A stretch of DNA of 64,000 nt from JAVKFY01 sp040223615 (GCA_040223615.1 JAVKFY010000019.1:13573-77572); one strand, 5' to 3'. Counted from the stretch's first letter, positions 49,659 to 60,026 are shown. Numbers and translations: made by a program. The notes: a model not told the origin generated them from the sequence alone.

Positions 49659-49906
49659 GACGTCTCCCTCATGTCATTCGCCCGGCGCAGACGTCGCGAT
49701 CTCGGGCCTGGTCCAGGGCCGCTTCGGGCGGAGGCGAGGCCACGGCGGGTACCGGCGTCGTTGCGCCGGCGCTCGACCCTAGCGAACCGAGGCGGGGATG
49801 TGTCAACCGTGCTATGTCAAATACGTGCCGCGCCAGGCCGGCCGCGCCCCCTTGGCCGTGGCGGCCGGTTGTTGCACCATACCGGCTAACGGTGCAAACG
49901 GACCCG

Positions 49907-50926
49907 ATGACACAGATCAAGCAAGCCAACGGCTACCGCCTGCATTCGCTGGCGCATCTGTTCAGCCAGGCGATCAACCCGTCGCGGCAGCCCAAGCAGG
50001 AGGACGTCGAGTACGACCTCGACCGGGCGCTGTCGTCGGTGGTCTCGCTGCGCTCGCAGATCCCCGACGACGCCTACACGGCGGCGATGCTCGGCACCGA
50101 GCGCGAGGGCCAGGGCATCGTCATCGACGACGAGGGGCTGTTGCTGACCATCGGCTACCTGGTGGCCGAGGCCGACAAGATCATGCTTGCGTCGCTGGCC
50201 AACCGGGTCGCCGAGGCGGTGCCGGTGGCCTACGACTACGAGACCGGCTTCGGCCTGGTGCGCGCGGTGGAGCCGCTCGACGCGCCGGCGATGACGCTGG
50301 GCGCCGCCGCCAACGTGCACGAGGGCGAGGAAGTCGTGGTCGCCGGCTATGGCGGCGCGGCGCAGTCGGTGCGCGCGCGGATCGTCTCCAAGCGGCCGTT
50401 CGCCGGCTACTGGGAATACATGCTGGACGAGGCGATCTTCACCATCCCGGCGCACCCGAACTGGGGCGGCACGGCGCTGATCGCCAAGGACGGCACGCTG
50501 TCGGGCGTCGGCTCGCTGTTCGTGCAGGACGCGCTGCCGGGCGGCGTCTCCAGCGCCGGCAACATGTTCGTGCCGATCGACCTGCTGCGGCAGATCATGG
50601 ACGACCTGATGCGCCACGGCCACGCCAACCGGCCGCCGAGGCCGTGGCTCGGCATGTTCACCACCGAGGTGGAGAACCGGCTGGTGATCGCCGGCGTCGC
50701 CAATGGCGGGCCGGCGGAGCGCGACGACGTTCGGGTCGGCGACATCGTCGTGCACATCGACGCGGAACCGGTGTTCGACCTGCTGGATCTGTGGCGCAAG
50801 ATCTGGTCGCTGGGCTCGTCCGGCGTGGTGGTGCGGCTGACCCTGCTGCGCGATGGCGAGCAGATCGACAAGTGGGTGCGCTCGGCCAACCGCTACGACT
50901 ACATGAAGCTGCCGCGCGCGCAGTAG
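49907..50926 (+). CDS. HtrA-like PDZ protein with a lost catalytic triad
   Basis: A 339-residue protein with the HtrA/DegP layout: trypsin-like double barrel (about 40-235) and a C-terminal PDZ domain (about 245-325; NGGPAERDDVRVGDIVVHID). The Ser motif GNSGG reads PNWGGTAL, and the His region (TNxHV) reads TIGYLVAEAD, so Ser and His are missing; the Asp region is also changed. It has no signal peptide, unlike periplasmic DegP. It is probably a binding or scaffold protein. The methyltransferase-like gene follows after 5 bp. Confidence 0.8.
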   Translation: MTQIKQANGYRLHSLAHLFSQAINPSRQPKQEDVEYDLDRALSSVVSLRSQIPDDAYTAAMLGTEREGQGIVIDDEGLLLTIGYLVAEADKIMLASLANRVAEAVPVAYDYETGFGLVRAVEPLDAPAMTLGAAANVHEGEEVVVAGYGGAAQSVRARIVSKRPFAGYWEYMLDEAIFTIPAHPNWGGTALIAKDGTLSGVGSLFVQDALPGGVSSAGNMFVPIDLLRQIMDDLMRHGHANRPPRPWLGMFTTEVENRLVIAGVANGGPAERDDVRVGDIVVHIDAEPVFDLLDLWRKIWSLGSSGVVVRLTLLRDGEQIDKWVRSANRYDYMKLPRAQ

Positions 50927-50931
50927 CGCCG

Positions 50932-51801
50932 ATGGGCGCGCTCGACCGCCAATCCGACCTCAACGCGAAAAGCCGCGACCTGTGGGACGACTATGCCGGC
51001 CATCGCGCGGCGGTGACCGGATTGCTGTTGTCGCGGGCGCCGTTTCCGCGCGCGCGGCTGTGCGTGCTGGGGGCCGGCAACGCGAACGATCTCGATCTCG
51101 CGCGGCTGTACGGACCCTATGGCGAGATCGACCTGGTGGACTGCGACCAGGCGGCGCTGGAGCGGGCGCGGGCGCGACAACCGGTGCCGGGTACGCGGGC
51201 GATCGGCGGTGTCGATCTTTCAGGCATTGCCGGCCTGTTGGACGGCGGGGCGCCGCTGGCCGACTGCCTGGCGGCGCTGGACAGGTACCGGCCGGACTGG
51301 GCGGACAGGCGCTATGACATGGTGCTGTCCGCCGGGCTGCTGAGCCAGCTCGTGCTCGGCGCCATCGAGGCGTGGGGCGAGGACCACCCGGACCTGCCGG
51401 CGCTGCTCGCGGCGCTGCGGTCCCAGCACGTGCGGCTGCTGCTCGACCTGGCCGGCGAACAGGGTCAGGTGCTGCTGGTTTCCGACCTGGTGTCGACGGA
51501 CACGGTGCCGGACCTGGCGGCGACGCCGGCGGACAAGCTGAAGGACCGGATGGTGGCGCTGATCGAGGCCGGGAACTTCTTCACCGGGCTCAACCCCTAC
51601 GCGCTGCTCAAGGGCTGCCAGGACGACGTGGAGCTGTCGGCGCGGATCGGCGAGGCGCACCTGTTGCGGCCATGGCTGTGGCGCCTGGGGCCGCGGCGCG
51701 GCTACCTGGTCTACGCGCTGCTGCTGCTGCCAACGCGGAAGGGCACGCCCGGCGACGGGCACGCCATACCAACTCGGAAACCCAAGGGAAGGTCGGCCTA
51801 G
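50932..51801 (+). CDS. Methyltransferase-fold hypothetical protein
   Basis: A 289-residue protein. LCVLGAGNANDLDLARLY followed by EIDLVDCDQAALERA looks like a Rossmann SAM-binding core with an acidic residue after strand 2, and DMVLSAGLLSQLVLGAI fits strand 4. Catalytic residues are not identifiable. The frame was recognised inside a longer open frame; ATG 50932 is 5 bp after the HtrA-like stop, suggesting an operon. The last four bases overlap the convergent rpsU. Confidence 0.65.
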   Translation: MGALDRQSDLNAKSRDLWDDYAGHRAAVTGLLLSRAPFPRARLCVLGAGNANDLDLARLYGPYGEIDLVDCDQAALERARARQPVPGTRAIGGVDLSGIAGLLDGGAPLADCLAALDRYRPDWADRRYDMVLSAGLLSQLVLGAIEAWGEDHPDLPALLAALRSQHVRLLLDLAGEQGQVLLVSDLVSTDTVPDLAATPADKLKDRMVALIEAGNFFTGLNPYALLKGCQDDVELSARIGEAHLLRPWLWRLGPRRGYLVYALLLLPTRKGTPGDGHAIPTRKPKGRSA

Positions 51802-52007
51802 ATCAGGCCTTCGCGCTGAGCGCGCTTGCGCGCCAGCTTGCGGTGACGGCGGATCGCCTCGGCCTTCTCACGCGCCCGCTTCTCGGACGGCTTCTCGTAG
51901 GCCTTGCGGCGCTTCATCTCCCGCAGCACGCCCTCGCGCTGCAACTTCTTCTTCAGCGCGCGCAGCGCCTGGTCGACGTTGTTGTCGCGTACCACGACGT
52001 GAACCAA
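51798..52007 (-). CDS. rpsU: 30S ribosomal protein S21
   Basis: A 69-residue basic protein with the S21 signature VVVRDNNVDQALRALKKKLQ, REMKRRKAYEKPSEKRARE and an Arg/Lys-rich tail. The start is the TTG at 52007 with AAGGA 7 nt upstream, which places the first residues (MVHVVVRDNN) exactly as in other S21 proteins. An in-frame upstream TTG would add 19 residues unlike the family. It is convergent with the upstream gene by 4 bp. Confidence 0.9.
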   Translation of the reverse strand: MVHVVVRDNNVDQALRALKKKLQREGVLREMKRRKAYEKPSEKRAREKAEAIRRHRKLARKRAQREGLI

Positions 52008-52158
52008 GGGCTTGTCCTTCTTCTGACCCAGCGGCTTGATGACAAGTACAGGACTTGTTGGCAAACACGGAACCGTCGGCGCACCCGATCGACCGCGCCG
52101 TGGCCGATGCTTATAGGCGCGTCGTCGGACTCTGGCAAGTCCGGTTGGCGCTGTGCGA

Positions 52159-52977
52159 TCAGTACAAGCCGCCGCTGTCGTCGAGGAAGCGCCGTAGCTG
52201 GCGCTCGCCGATCAGGCAGTCGTAGGCCGCCTCGCCCGCCGCCGGCCGCAGCGCCGCGCGCGGCGCCGGCAACGCGGCGATCTCCAGCAGCAGCTTGCGC
52301 AGCACCGTGTCGGCGAAGGCCTCGAAGCCATTGGCGATCTCGATGAAGGCGCCGGGGCCGCCGATGACGCACTCAACGTAGTAGCGGTCCAGGTCCCTGA
52401 GCTGCGGGAAGCCGTAGCGGTTGGGCCGGCCATTGAGGATCGGCAGGCCGTTGATGGTCAGGCCCTGGGCCAGCGCCTTGTCGCGCGCCAGGGTGACCAG
52501 CAGGCCGGTATTGTTGGGCCCGTCACCGGAGATGTCGATGACCCGCCGCGTGCCCTGATAGGCATTGTTTTCAATCAGATAGCTGGCGTAGTCGATGATC
52601 GTGCTGATCGAGGTGTATTGCGCGGTCCGCACCGGCATGGCGGCCAGATAGGCGGCGAAGGTCTGCGCCGATTCCGCACCGTCGAGCACCCGCCAGTCCA
52701 GCAGTTGCGCCTGGTGCGCCGGGCCGGCCCATTCCACGTAGGTCACCGCGATCCGGCCCAGGAAGCCGGACTTGATCGCCTCGGCGATGCGCGGATCGGC
52801 CAGTGCCTTGACGTAGCCGGCGCGCTGCAGCGCCGCCTCGTCCTCGTCGATGCTGCCCGACACGTCGACCGCCAGCACCAGTTCCAGGTCGACGAAGCTC
52901 TCCGGCGCGGTCTGCGCCGACGCCGTCGCCGCGACGAACAGCCAAGAAGCAGCGAAAACCGCGCCTGCGCGCCACAT
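52159..52977 (-). CDS. DUF1194-family exported von Willebrand A protein
   Basis: A 272-residue protein. A signal peptide (1-21, TASA) is followed by a vWA domain with MIDAS D38-V-S40-G-S42 and RVIDISGDGPNNTG, the DUF1194 hallmarks. These are periplasmic or secreted, common in alphaproteobacteria, and of unknown function. It is divergent from the 690-residue exported protein with 64 bp between starts, so the two may be co-regulated. Confidence 0.85.
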   Translation of the reverse strand: MWRAGAVFAASWLFVAATASAQTAPESFVDLELVLAVDVSGSIDEDEAALQRAGYVKALADPRIAEAIKSGFLGRIAVTYVEWAGPAHQAQLLDWRVLDGAESAQTFAAYLAAMPVRTAQYTSISTIIDYASYLIENNAYQGTRRVIDISGDGPNNTGLLVTLARDKALAQGLTINGLPILNGRPNRYGFPQLRDLDRYYVECVIGGPGAFIEIANGFEAFADTVLRKLLLEIAALPAPRAALRPAAGEAAYDCLIGERQLRRFLDDSGGLY

Positions 52978-53041
52978 CGGCTAAAGCCTCTCTCGTCCCG
53001 CCATGGTACAATCGCCACACAGTTCTACTCAGGAGGTTTGC

Positions 53042-55114
53042 ATGGGCATGCGGTTGGCCGCCACGGCGTTGTTCTTGGTGTTGAGTACTCAGGTGGCGTT
53101 CGCCCAGATGCCGCCACCGGCCGACAGCAATATCAAGTCGGTCTATGCCGATCTCGACAAGTACGAAGGCCAGATCCAGTCGAACCAGAGCAAGAGCACG
53201 GCGAAGCGGGTGCTGCGCCTGCTGTCGATCACCGACGGCCGGCTGAGAAGCTCAAAGAACCAGTCCGACGCGTCGTGGGTGGCGGCCGAGCAGCGGCTGG
53301 CGGCGTTGCAGGAGAAGCTCAACGCGATCATCGAGGGCCGGCCGGCGGCGCAGCAAGCCGCACCGGCGAAGCCGGCCCCGGCACAACAGGCGGCGCCCGC
53401 CGCGGCGCCGGTGCAGAGCGGCGATCCGAAGGTGCAGGCCGCGGCGGCCGAGATCGCCCGCATCTCCGGCCTGGTCGACCAGATGCAGCCCGGCGACAAG
53501 GCCAACGGGCAGAAGTACCTGAACGACCTCAAGGCGGTCGGCAACCAGCTTCGCGGCATCGGCACCAAGGACGCGGCCTGGAACCAGGCGGCGCAGAACT
53601 ACAACGCGCTGCAAAAGCGCATCCTGGAAGTCGCCAACGCCCCGGCCGCGGCCGGCGGCACCGGCCAGACCGCGCAGCAGCCGGCGACGCAGCAGCCGGC
53701 ACAGCAGGCGGCGCCGTCGAACAAGCCGGACCCGAATACCGAACGCGCGATGCGCGAGCTGAAGTTCGCCGAGCGCAACGTGCGCAACCTTCGCGCCGAC
53801 GACGTGCGCGGCGAGCAGCGGGTGCTGGCCGAGTTGCAGCGGATCGGCGAGTCGCTCGGCAAGATCCAGGACCGCTCGCACCCGTCGTGGCAGGAGGCGG
53901 TCGATTACCGCGCCGGGCTGTACAGGCAAATGGCCGAAAAGCGCATCGGCTCGCTGGCCAAGCAAATGGACAGCACCGAGAAGGCTGTGCGCAACTCGCC
54001 GCCGGTGGAGTTCCTAAACCAGGACCTGCTGGCGAAGATGAACAACGTTCTCGCCAACTACGACAGGCAGCTCCAGGTCTACGCCGCCTACAAGGACGAT
54101 CCGGCGTTCAAGGACCAGTTCGACCGGCCGGTGCAGATCGCCGACCTGATGGACGAGATGGCGGCCAAGGCGCAGGCCTCCGAAGGCGAGCTCGGCGACG
54201 TCGTGGCCGAAGTGCAGGCAATCGACAACCGGATGAAAAACACGCCGATTCCGGTCGCGCCACGGCACGAGGAAATGAGCCCGGAGACGATGAAGGCGTG
54301 GGTCGACCAGATCCTCGCCGCCAAGGCGCAGGCGGCGAAGGACGCGGCCTATATCGAGAAGATCAAGGGCCGCACCGACAAGATCAGCAAGAACGACCTG
54401 CAGCGTCTGAGCTACTGGGTCGGCCAGGACCGTCCGCGGAAGATCGAAGAGAGCCTGCAGCAGATGAATGGCTATTTCTCAGCCAATTGGCCGCAGCATC
54501 AGCGCACCCTCGAGTGGCATGCCGAGGACGACCCGGAGGACCGGAACCATCAGGCCAATCGGTTCGTCGGCGAGGGCCGCTACGACGAAAACATGAAGCG
54601 GTTCAACGAGATCATCAATTTTCTGGACACCGCGGAAGTGTACGAGGCCGCGGTCGGCATCGACAGCAAGGCGGAACGCGCCAAGCAGCGCGAGATGACC
54701 ATGCAGGCCATCGCCAAGTACCAGTCCGACTACAAGATCGCGGTCGGCGCGGTCCGCATGAACAAGGGCGTCGACGACGACGAGCTGCGCGAGATCGCGC
54801 GACAGGTGCTGGAAAGCGGCCGCTACGAGGACATCGGCGAAATCGTCCGCGTGGAGACCACCAAGAAGAGCCGCCGCAAGGAAGAGCGCGGCTCGATCAG
54901 TGGCACCGTCACCGGCGCCAGTGTCACCTCAAGCGTCTACGAGTGGGACGAGTTCCAGGCGCACACGATCGAGAAGCACGGCGACCAGTACTTCATCTTC
55001 CACAGCACCATCAAATACTTCTACTCGGGCGGTCGGAAGACGCCGCTGGACCGCTGGCTGGTGTCCGGCCGGTTCAAGGGCAACCCGATCCTGGCGGAGA
55101 ACATCGAGAAATAA
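53042..55114 (+). CDS. Large exported helical protein with Ala/Gln/Pro-rich linkers
   Basis: A 690-residue protein. It has a signal peptide (1-22, VAFAQ), three similar helical blocks of about 60-70 residues (KSVYADLDKYEGQIQ, EIARISGLVDQMQPGD, RELKFAERNVRNLRAD) separated by low-complexity AAPAKPAPAQQAA and QQPATQQPAQQ linkers, and a longer helical region with a C-terminal beta-rich domain from about 600 (DEFQAHTIEKHGDQYFIFHS). No family recognised. AGGAGG lies just before the ATG at 53042. It probably acts in the periplasm or envelope. Confidence 0.85.
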   Translation: MGMRLAATALFLVLSTQVAFAQMPPPADSNIKSVYADLDKYEGQIQSNQSKSTAKRVLRLLSITDGRLRSSKNQSDASWVAAEQRLAALQEKLNAIIEGRPAAQQAAPAKPAPAQQAAPAAAPVQSGDPKVQAAAAEIARISGLVDQMQPGDKANGQKYLNDLKAVGNQLRGIGTKDAAWNQAAQNYNALQKRILEVANAPAAAGGTGQTAQQPATQQPAQQAAPSNKPDPNTERAMRELKFAERNVRNLRADDVRGEQRVLAELQRIGESLGKIQDRSHPSWQEAVDYRAGLYRQMAEKRIGSLAKQMDSTEKAVRNSPPVEFLNQDLLAKMNNVLANYDRQLQVYAAYKDDPAFKDQFDRPVQIADLMDEMAAKAQASEGELGDVVAEVQAIDNRMKNTPIPVAPRHEEMSPETMKAWVDQILAAKAQAAKDAAYIEKIKGRTDKISKNDLQRLSYWVGQDRPRKIEESLQQMNGYFSANWPQHQRTLEWHAEDDPEDRNHQANRFVGEGRYDENMKRFNEIINFLDTAEVYEAAVGIDSKAERAKQREMTMQAIAKYQSDYKIAVGAVRMNKGVDDDELREIARQVLESGRYEDIGEIVRVETTKKSRRKEERGSISGTVTGASVTSSVYEWDEFQAHTIEKHGDQYFIFHSTIKYFYSGGRKTPLDRWLVSGRFKGNPILAENIEK

Positions 55115-55117
55115 TAC

Positions 55118-55235
55118 GCGAGTCGGCTGAGTCGGTTAGCGGCGCGAACTGCCACGCCGATTCAGCCGGCGGCGCGGCTGAGATTTCGATTCATCCGGCG
55201 GCGGATTCGCGAGTCGTCAGAATCGGTTAGCGGCG
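55118..55235. repeat. Short direct repeats between two genes
   Basis: GCGAGTCG(G/T)C....TCGGTTAGCGGCG occurs at 55118-55144 and again at 55208-55234. Between them, CGATTCAGCCGGCGGCG and CGATTCATCCGGCGGCG form a second related pair. It is a degenerate tandem duplication that may mark the end of both genes. Confidence 0.6.
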
Positions 55236-55252
55236 ATTGCTGGCCTGTTGCC

Positions 55253-56095
55253 TCAGTGCGCCAGCAGCACCGGCATCTCGGCGGCGTTGAGAATCTGCTG
55301 AGTCGGGCCGCCGAAGATCATCTGGCGCAGCCGGCTGTGGGTGAAGGCGCCCTTGATCAGCAGGTCGCAGTTGAAGTCGCCAGCATAGTCGAGGATCTTC
55401 TCGCCGACCGTCAGGCCGCCGCGCTCGACCGTTTCCGCGCCGGTGGCGACGCCGTAGCGCGCCAGGTGCGCCGCGACCTGCTCGCCGGCCGGGCCCGGTA
55501 CGGTGCCGCCCTCCACGGTCAGCACCTGCACGACCTCGGCCCGCTGCAGCAGCGGCACCGCGAGGCCGATGGTGCGCGCCGTCTCGGTGCTGCCGTTCCA
55601 GGCGATTACCACCCGCTTGGCGACCGAGGCCGGCGCGCGGCTCGGCGCCAGCAGCACCGGCCGGCCGCTCTCGAACAACGCCGCCTCGCAGGCCGCCATC
55701 CAGTCGGCGATCATGCGGTTGCCGGTGCGACCGACCACGAACAGGTCGAACAGGCGGCCATACTCGGCGATCACCTGGGTCTCCTGCCCCTCGATCTCGC
55801 GCCAGCCGGCGACCACCGCGTCACTTGGCGTGGAAAGGTCGCCCTCGGCGATCTCGTTGTTGGTGACGAAGGCGCGGAACCGAGCCTGCTCGGCTTCCGA
55901 CGAGCGGCCCCGGTCGGCCATCGATTCGAGCCGGTCGGGCGGGATCACGAAGCCCTCGCCGGCGATGACCTGGGGGATGCGGCGGATGTGCAGCCCCTCC
56001 ACATAGCTGCCGAAACGCCGCGCCACGTGCAGGGCGGCGGTCAGCGCCGCCTCGGTGGCGTCGTCGTCGTGGATCGGCACCAGGATGGTCTTCAT
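55253..56095 (-). CDS. Universal stress protein, tandem UspA domains (paralogue)
   Basis: A 280-residue protein of the same length and two-domain layout as the one at 1488-2330. MKTILVPIHDDDATEAAL opens domain 1, and domain 2 carries VIAWNGSTETART and LLIKGAFTHSRLRQMIFGG, the nucleotide-loop equivalent. It is likely a cytosolic stress protein. GGGAG lies before the ATG at 56095. Divergent from fumC (154 bp apart); no FNR box was seen in this spacer. Confidence 0.9.
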   Translation of the reverse strand: MKTILVPIHDDDATEAALTAALHVARRFGSYVEGLHIRRIPQVIAGEGFVIPPDRLESMADRGRSSEAEQARFRAFVTNNEIAEGDLSTPSDAVVAGWREIEGQETQVIAEYGRLFDLFVVGRTGNRMIADWMAACEAALFESGRPVLLAPSRAPASVAKRVVIAWNGSTETARTIGLAVPLLQRAEVVQVLTVEGGTVPGPAGEQVAAHLARYGVATGAETVERGGLTVGEKILDYAGDFNCDLLIKGAFTHSRLRQMIFGGPTQQILNAAEMPVLLAH

Positions 56096-56249
56096 GGTTC
56101 TACGCTCCCAGGACGGGGCCTCCCCAGGCCCGCGTTTTCCGTAAGTGTAACACCGTGCGGCGGCCGCGCCGGAACATTGTGCAGATCGCCGCCGTTTTCC
56201 CTCACAGGCGCGGCACGCTAGAAGGAGAGCGCAGATCGGAGGCCAGGGC

Positions 56250-57647
<1,398 letters not shown>

Positions 57648-57724
57648 CCATAATTGGTCACAGCCTTGCATAGTTCATCGCAGTAACTGTGTTGGGAGGT
57701 CCGAGCTGGGGAGCTTGGATCAAA

Positions 57725-58231
57725 ATGGGACAGGGAACCGCCCGGAACGCGGATCTCTCGGTCGCCGCGCAAAACGGTGACCTGACGGCGATGTACGAGC
57801 TGGCGATGCGATTGCGGCTCGGCATCGAGGACGACGCACAGCCGGAAGCCGCCGTGGCGTTGCTGACGCACGCGGCGCGAGGCGGCGTGGCCGATGCGCA
57901 GCTCGAACTCGCGATGATGTATGCCGCCGGCGACGGCGTGCCGCACAGCGACGATCACGCCGCGCATTGGATCGGCCGGGCCGCCCAGAGCGGCCTGCCG
58001 CGCGCGATCTACTGGCTGGCGTGCCTGCACTTCGAAGGCGCCGGCGTGACCCGCGACCTGGACCAGGCCTATCGGCTGTGCCTGTCGGCGCGGCTGGCCG
58101 GGTTCTCCGACGCCGGCGGCATCCTCGACGCGACCGCGCAATATCTCGGCGCCGATCGCTGCGCCGAGATCGCCGGCGAGCTGGGCACCACGCCGCCGCC
58201 GGTCTGGGAGCATGAGGTCTCGGCGTGCTGA
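57725..58231 (+). CDS. Sel1-repeat protein
   Basis: A 168-residue alpha-solenoid protein of about three to four Sel1-type repeats (AMYELAMRLRLG, AQLELAMMYAAGDGVPHS, AIYWLACLHFEGAGVTRD). Sel1 repeats mediate protein interaction; the role here is unknown. The start is uncertain: an in-frame GTG at 57689 and the ATG at 57725 both lack a well-spaced ribosome site (GGGGAG is 11 nt from the ATG). It converges on an SDR gene with 1 bp between. Confidence 0.75.
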   Translation: MGQGTARNADLSVAAQNGDLTAMYELAMRLRLGIEDDAQPEAAVALLTHAARGGVADAQLELAMMYAAGDGVPHSDDHAAHWIGRAAQSGLPRAIYWLACLHFEGAGVTRDLDQAYRLCLSARLAGFSDAGGILDATAQYLGADRCAEIAGELGTTPPPVWEHEVSAC

Positions 58232-58232
58232 G

Positions 58233-59033
58233 CTACTGCGCGGTGTAGCCGCCGTCGACGACCAGCTCGGTCCCGGTCATGAAGCTGGAATCGTTGGAGA
58301 CCAGGAACAGGATGCCGCTGGCGATGTCGTCCTCGTGGCCGAGGCGGCCGATCGGATGCAGCGCGCGCATCCGCTCCTTGATGCGCTCGTTGTCGTTGCG
58401 GCCGGCGCGGGCGGAGAACTCGTCGAAAACCTGGGTCGCCATCGCGGTGGTCGCGATCACGCCGGGGTGGATGGTGTTGACCCGGATGTTGTAGCCGAAC
58501 CGGCCGCACTCCATCGCCGCGCTCTTGGAGAACAGGTGCACGCCGGCCTTGCTCATCGAATAGAGCGCGGTCAGCGGCGAGCCGACCAGGCCGGCGATCG
58601 ACGACAGGTTGACGATGGCGCCCGACACGGTGTCGGGGCCGACATGCTTCTTGATCGTCCGGATCGCCCACTTGGTGCCCAGGAACACGCCGTCCTGGTT
58701 CACCCGGCTGAGCCGATGCCATTCCTCAAGGGTCGAATCCTCGATGCGGCCGGAGATGTAGACACCGGCATTGTTCACCGCGATGTGCAATGCGCCGAAG
58801 GTTTTCTCCGCCGCCGCCATGGTTTTCTCCCAGCCGGCCTCGTCGCCGACATCCTGGGCCAGCGCCAGCGCCTCGCCACCGGCGTCGCGGATCGCGGCGG
58901 CCGTCGCCTCAGGCGCTTCCAGGTCGGTGACCACCAGCTTGCCGCCGGCCTCGGCCAGCTTCCTGGCGGTCGCGGCGCCGATGCCGCGGCCGGCGCCGCT
59001 GACCAGCGCGACGCGCCCGTCGATCCTGTTCAT
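58233..59033 (-). CDS. Short-chain dehydrogenase/reductase, classical
   Basis: A 266-residue SDR with intact motifs: GAGRGIG (13-19), NNAG (87-90), Ser 144/145, Y158-SMS-K162 and C-terminal GTELVVDGGYTAQ. NAD(P)-dependent oxidoreductase of unknown substrate; the acidic residue after strand 2 (VVTDLE) suggests NAD preference. It lies 18 bp after a Sel1-type gene on the same strand. Confidence 0.9.
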   Translation of the reverse strand: MNRIDGRVALVSGAGRGIGAATARKLAEAGGKLVVTDLEAPEATAAAIRDAGGEALALAQDVGDEAGWEKTMAAAEKTFGALHIAVNNAGVYISGRIEDSTLEEWHRLSRVNQDGVFLGTKWAIRTIKKHVGPDTVSGAIVNLSSIAGLVGSPLTALYSMSKAGVHLFSKSAAMECGRFGYNIRVNTIHPGVIATTAMATQVFDEFSARAGRNDNERIKERMRALHPIGRLGHEDDIASGILFLVSNDSSFMTGTELVVDGGYTAQ

Positions 59034-59051
59034 GTCGTTCTCTCCCCGCGC

Positions 59052-59687
59052 TCAGGGGGCGTGCGCCGCCCACCATTGTCCGGCCGCCGCCTCGGCGGCG
59101 GCGCGTTGTTCATCGGTCATGGTCCCGGCCAGCCCCTGGCGGGCGCGGCCGGCGTCGGCCCAGCCCAGCCGCTCGGCCACCGCGTACCAGCGATAGGCGA
59201 CCACTGGGTCGGCCGGCACCATCAGGCCGCGGGCGTGGTAGGTGCCGAGGCTGTCGGCCACCACTGCCGCCTGCAACCGGTCGTGGCCCTGCAGGCCCGG
59301 ACCGGCCTCGGCGATGCGCCGGGCCCAGGCCATTGCCTTCTCCTGGCGCTGGTTGGCGGGGCCGGGGGTGACCGAGTAGTGCAGGAACAGCGCGTACTGC
59401 GCCGAGACATGGTCCCGCGCGGCGGCGCGGTGGTACCAGAGGAGCGCCGCGGCGCGGTCCTCGACGATGCCGTGACCGCCTTCGTCCAGCATCTGCGCCA
59501 CCAGGAACTGCGCGGTCACGTCGCCGGCCTCGGCCAGCGGGCGCAACTCGGCCATCGCCTTGTCCCAACGGCCGAGATCGAAGAAGGCCTGACCGTCCTC
59601 CAGGCCAGCACGCGCCGGCACGGCGGCCACGAGCCACAGGACGGCGACGGCGAGTGTCGACATACGGCACAGGGAAACAAACGACAT
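59052..59687 (-). CDS. Exported Sel1/TPR-like protein
   Basis: A 211-residue protein with a signal peptide (about 1-27, VAAVPARA) and helical repeats of Sel1/TPR type (AFFDLGRWDKAMAELRPLAE, AQFLVAQMLDEGGHGIVED, YALFLHYSVTPG). It is probably a periplasmic scaffold. The start is chosen at the ATG 59687 for a full signal sequence; a second ATG at 59663 would also leave one. It lies 18 bp upstream of the SDR gene. Confidence 0.8.
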   Translation of the reverse strand: MSFVSLCRMSTLAVAVLWLVAAVPARAGLEDGQAFFDLGRWDKAMAELRPLAEAGDVTAQFLVAQMLDEGGHGIVEDRAAALLWYHRAAARDHVSAQYALFLHYSVTPGPANQRQEKAMAWARRIAEAGPGLQGHDRLQAAVVADSLGTYHARGLMVPADPVVAYRWYAVAERLGWADAGRARQGLAGTMTDEQRAAAEAAAGQWWAAHAP

Positions 59688-59838
59688 GGCCCGGCATGCT
59701 ACACGGCATTCCTGGATCGGGCCACGCGCTGGATTGCATCGCAGAATGCAACTCAATTTGAGCACCCGAAGCGCCAGTTTTCTGACGCGCGGGCCAGGAC
59801 TCGCGGAAATCCGGGAGTCGATGTCTTTGCGATACTGC

Positions 59839-59868
59839 TTGACAAGTTGGCCAGTAAATTGCTACTAG
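59839..59868 (+). promoter_or_regulatory. Candidate sigma-70 promoter of the small RNA
   Basis: A consensus TTGACA (59839-59844) is followed at 18 bp by TACTAG (59863-59868), a weak -10. The predicted start lies near 59876, at the 5' base of the RNA closing stem. The rest of the upstream spacer (59688-59838) shows no gene. Confidence 0.4.
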
Positions 59869-59876
59869 CAAATAGT

Positions 59877-60026
59877 GCTGGGGCTGAGCAGCGTGTCGCG
59901 TTCAATCGAGTCCCCCTTGTTGACGGCATGCGGTCTGCTTTCCGGAGTTGTATTTCCGGATTGGCCCTGCCCCAGCCGCTCGCTCCCCTCTACGGCGCCC
60001 GCCAGTCCGGTGGCGGGCGCCGTTTC
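59877..60026 (+). ncRNA. Candidate structured small RNA of about 150 nt
   Basis: This intergenic stretch has no plausible protein but a coherent fold. The 5' end GCTGGGGC (59877-59884) pairs with GCCCCAGC (59969-59976), an 8-bp closing stem. Inside are two hairpins: GCA-GCGTGTC with GGCATGC-bulge-TGC, and TCCGGA (59941-59946) with TCCGGA (59955-59960). A 12-bp terminator with a T-rich tail follows. A TTGACA lies 32 bp upstream. I cannot assign it to a known RNA family (not 4.5S, RNase P or tmRNA by visible motifs). The terminator could alternatively serve the convergent gene. Confidence 0.5.
59993..60026 (+). terminator. Strong terminator hairpin
   Basis: CGGCGCCCGCCA / TGGCGGGCGCCG form 12 perfect pairs around GTCCGG, followed by TTTCCATTTT on the plus strand only. 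It also lies 12 bp after the stop of the convergent desulfhydrase-like gene. Confidence 0.75.

Noticed and set aside
59877..60026. Candidate RNA as 6S RNA
   Set aside because: It has a multibranch fold with two small hairpins rather than one long rod with a central bubble; I could not match the family.
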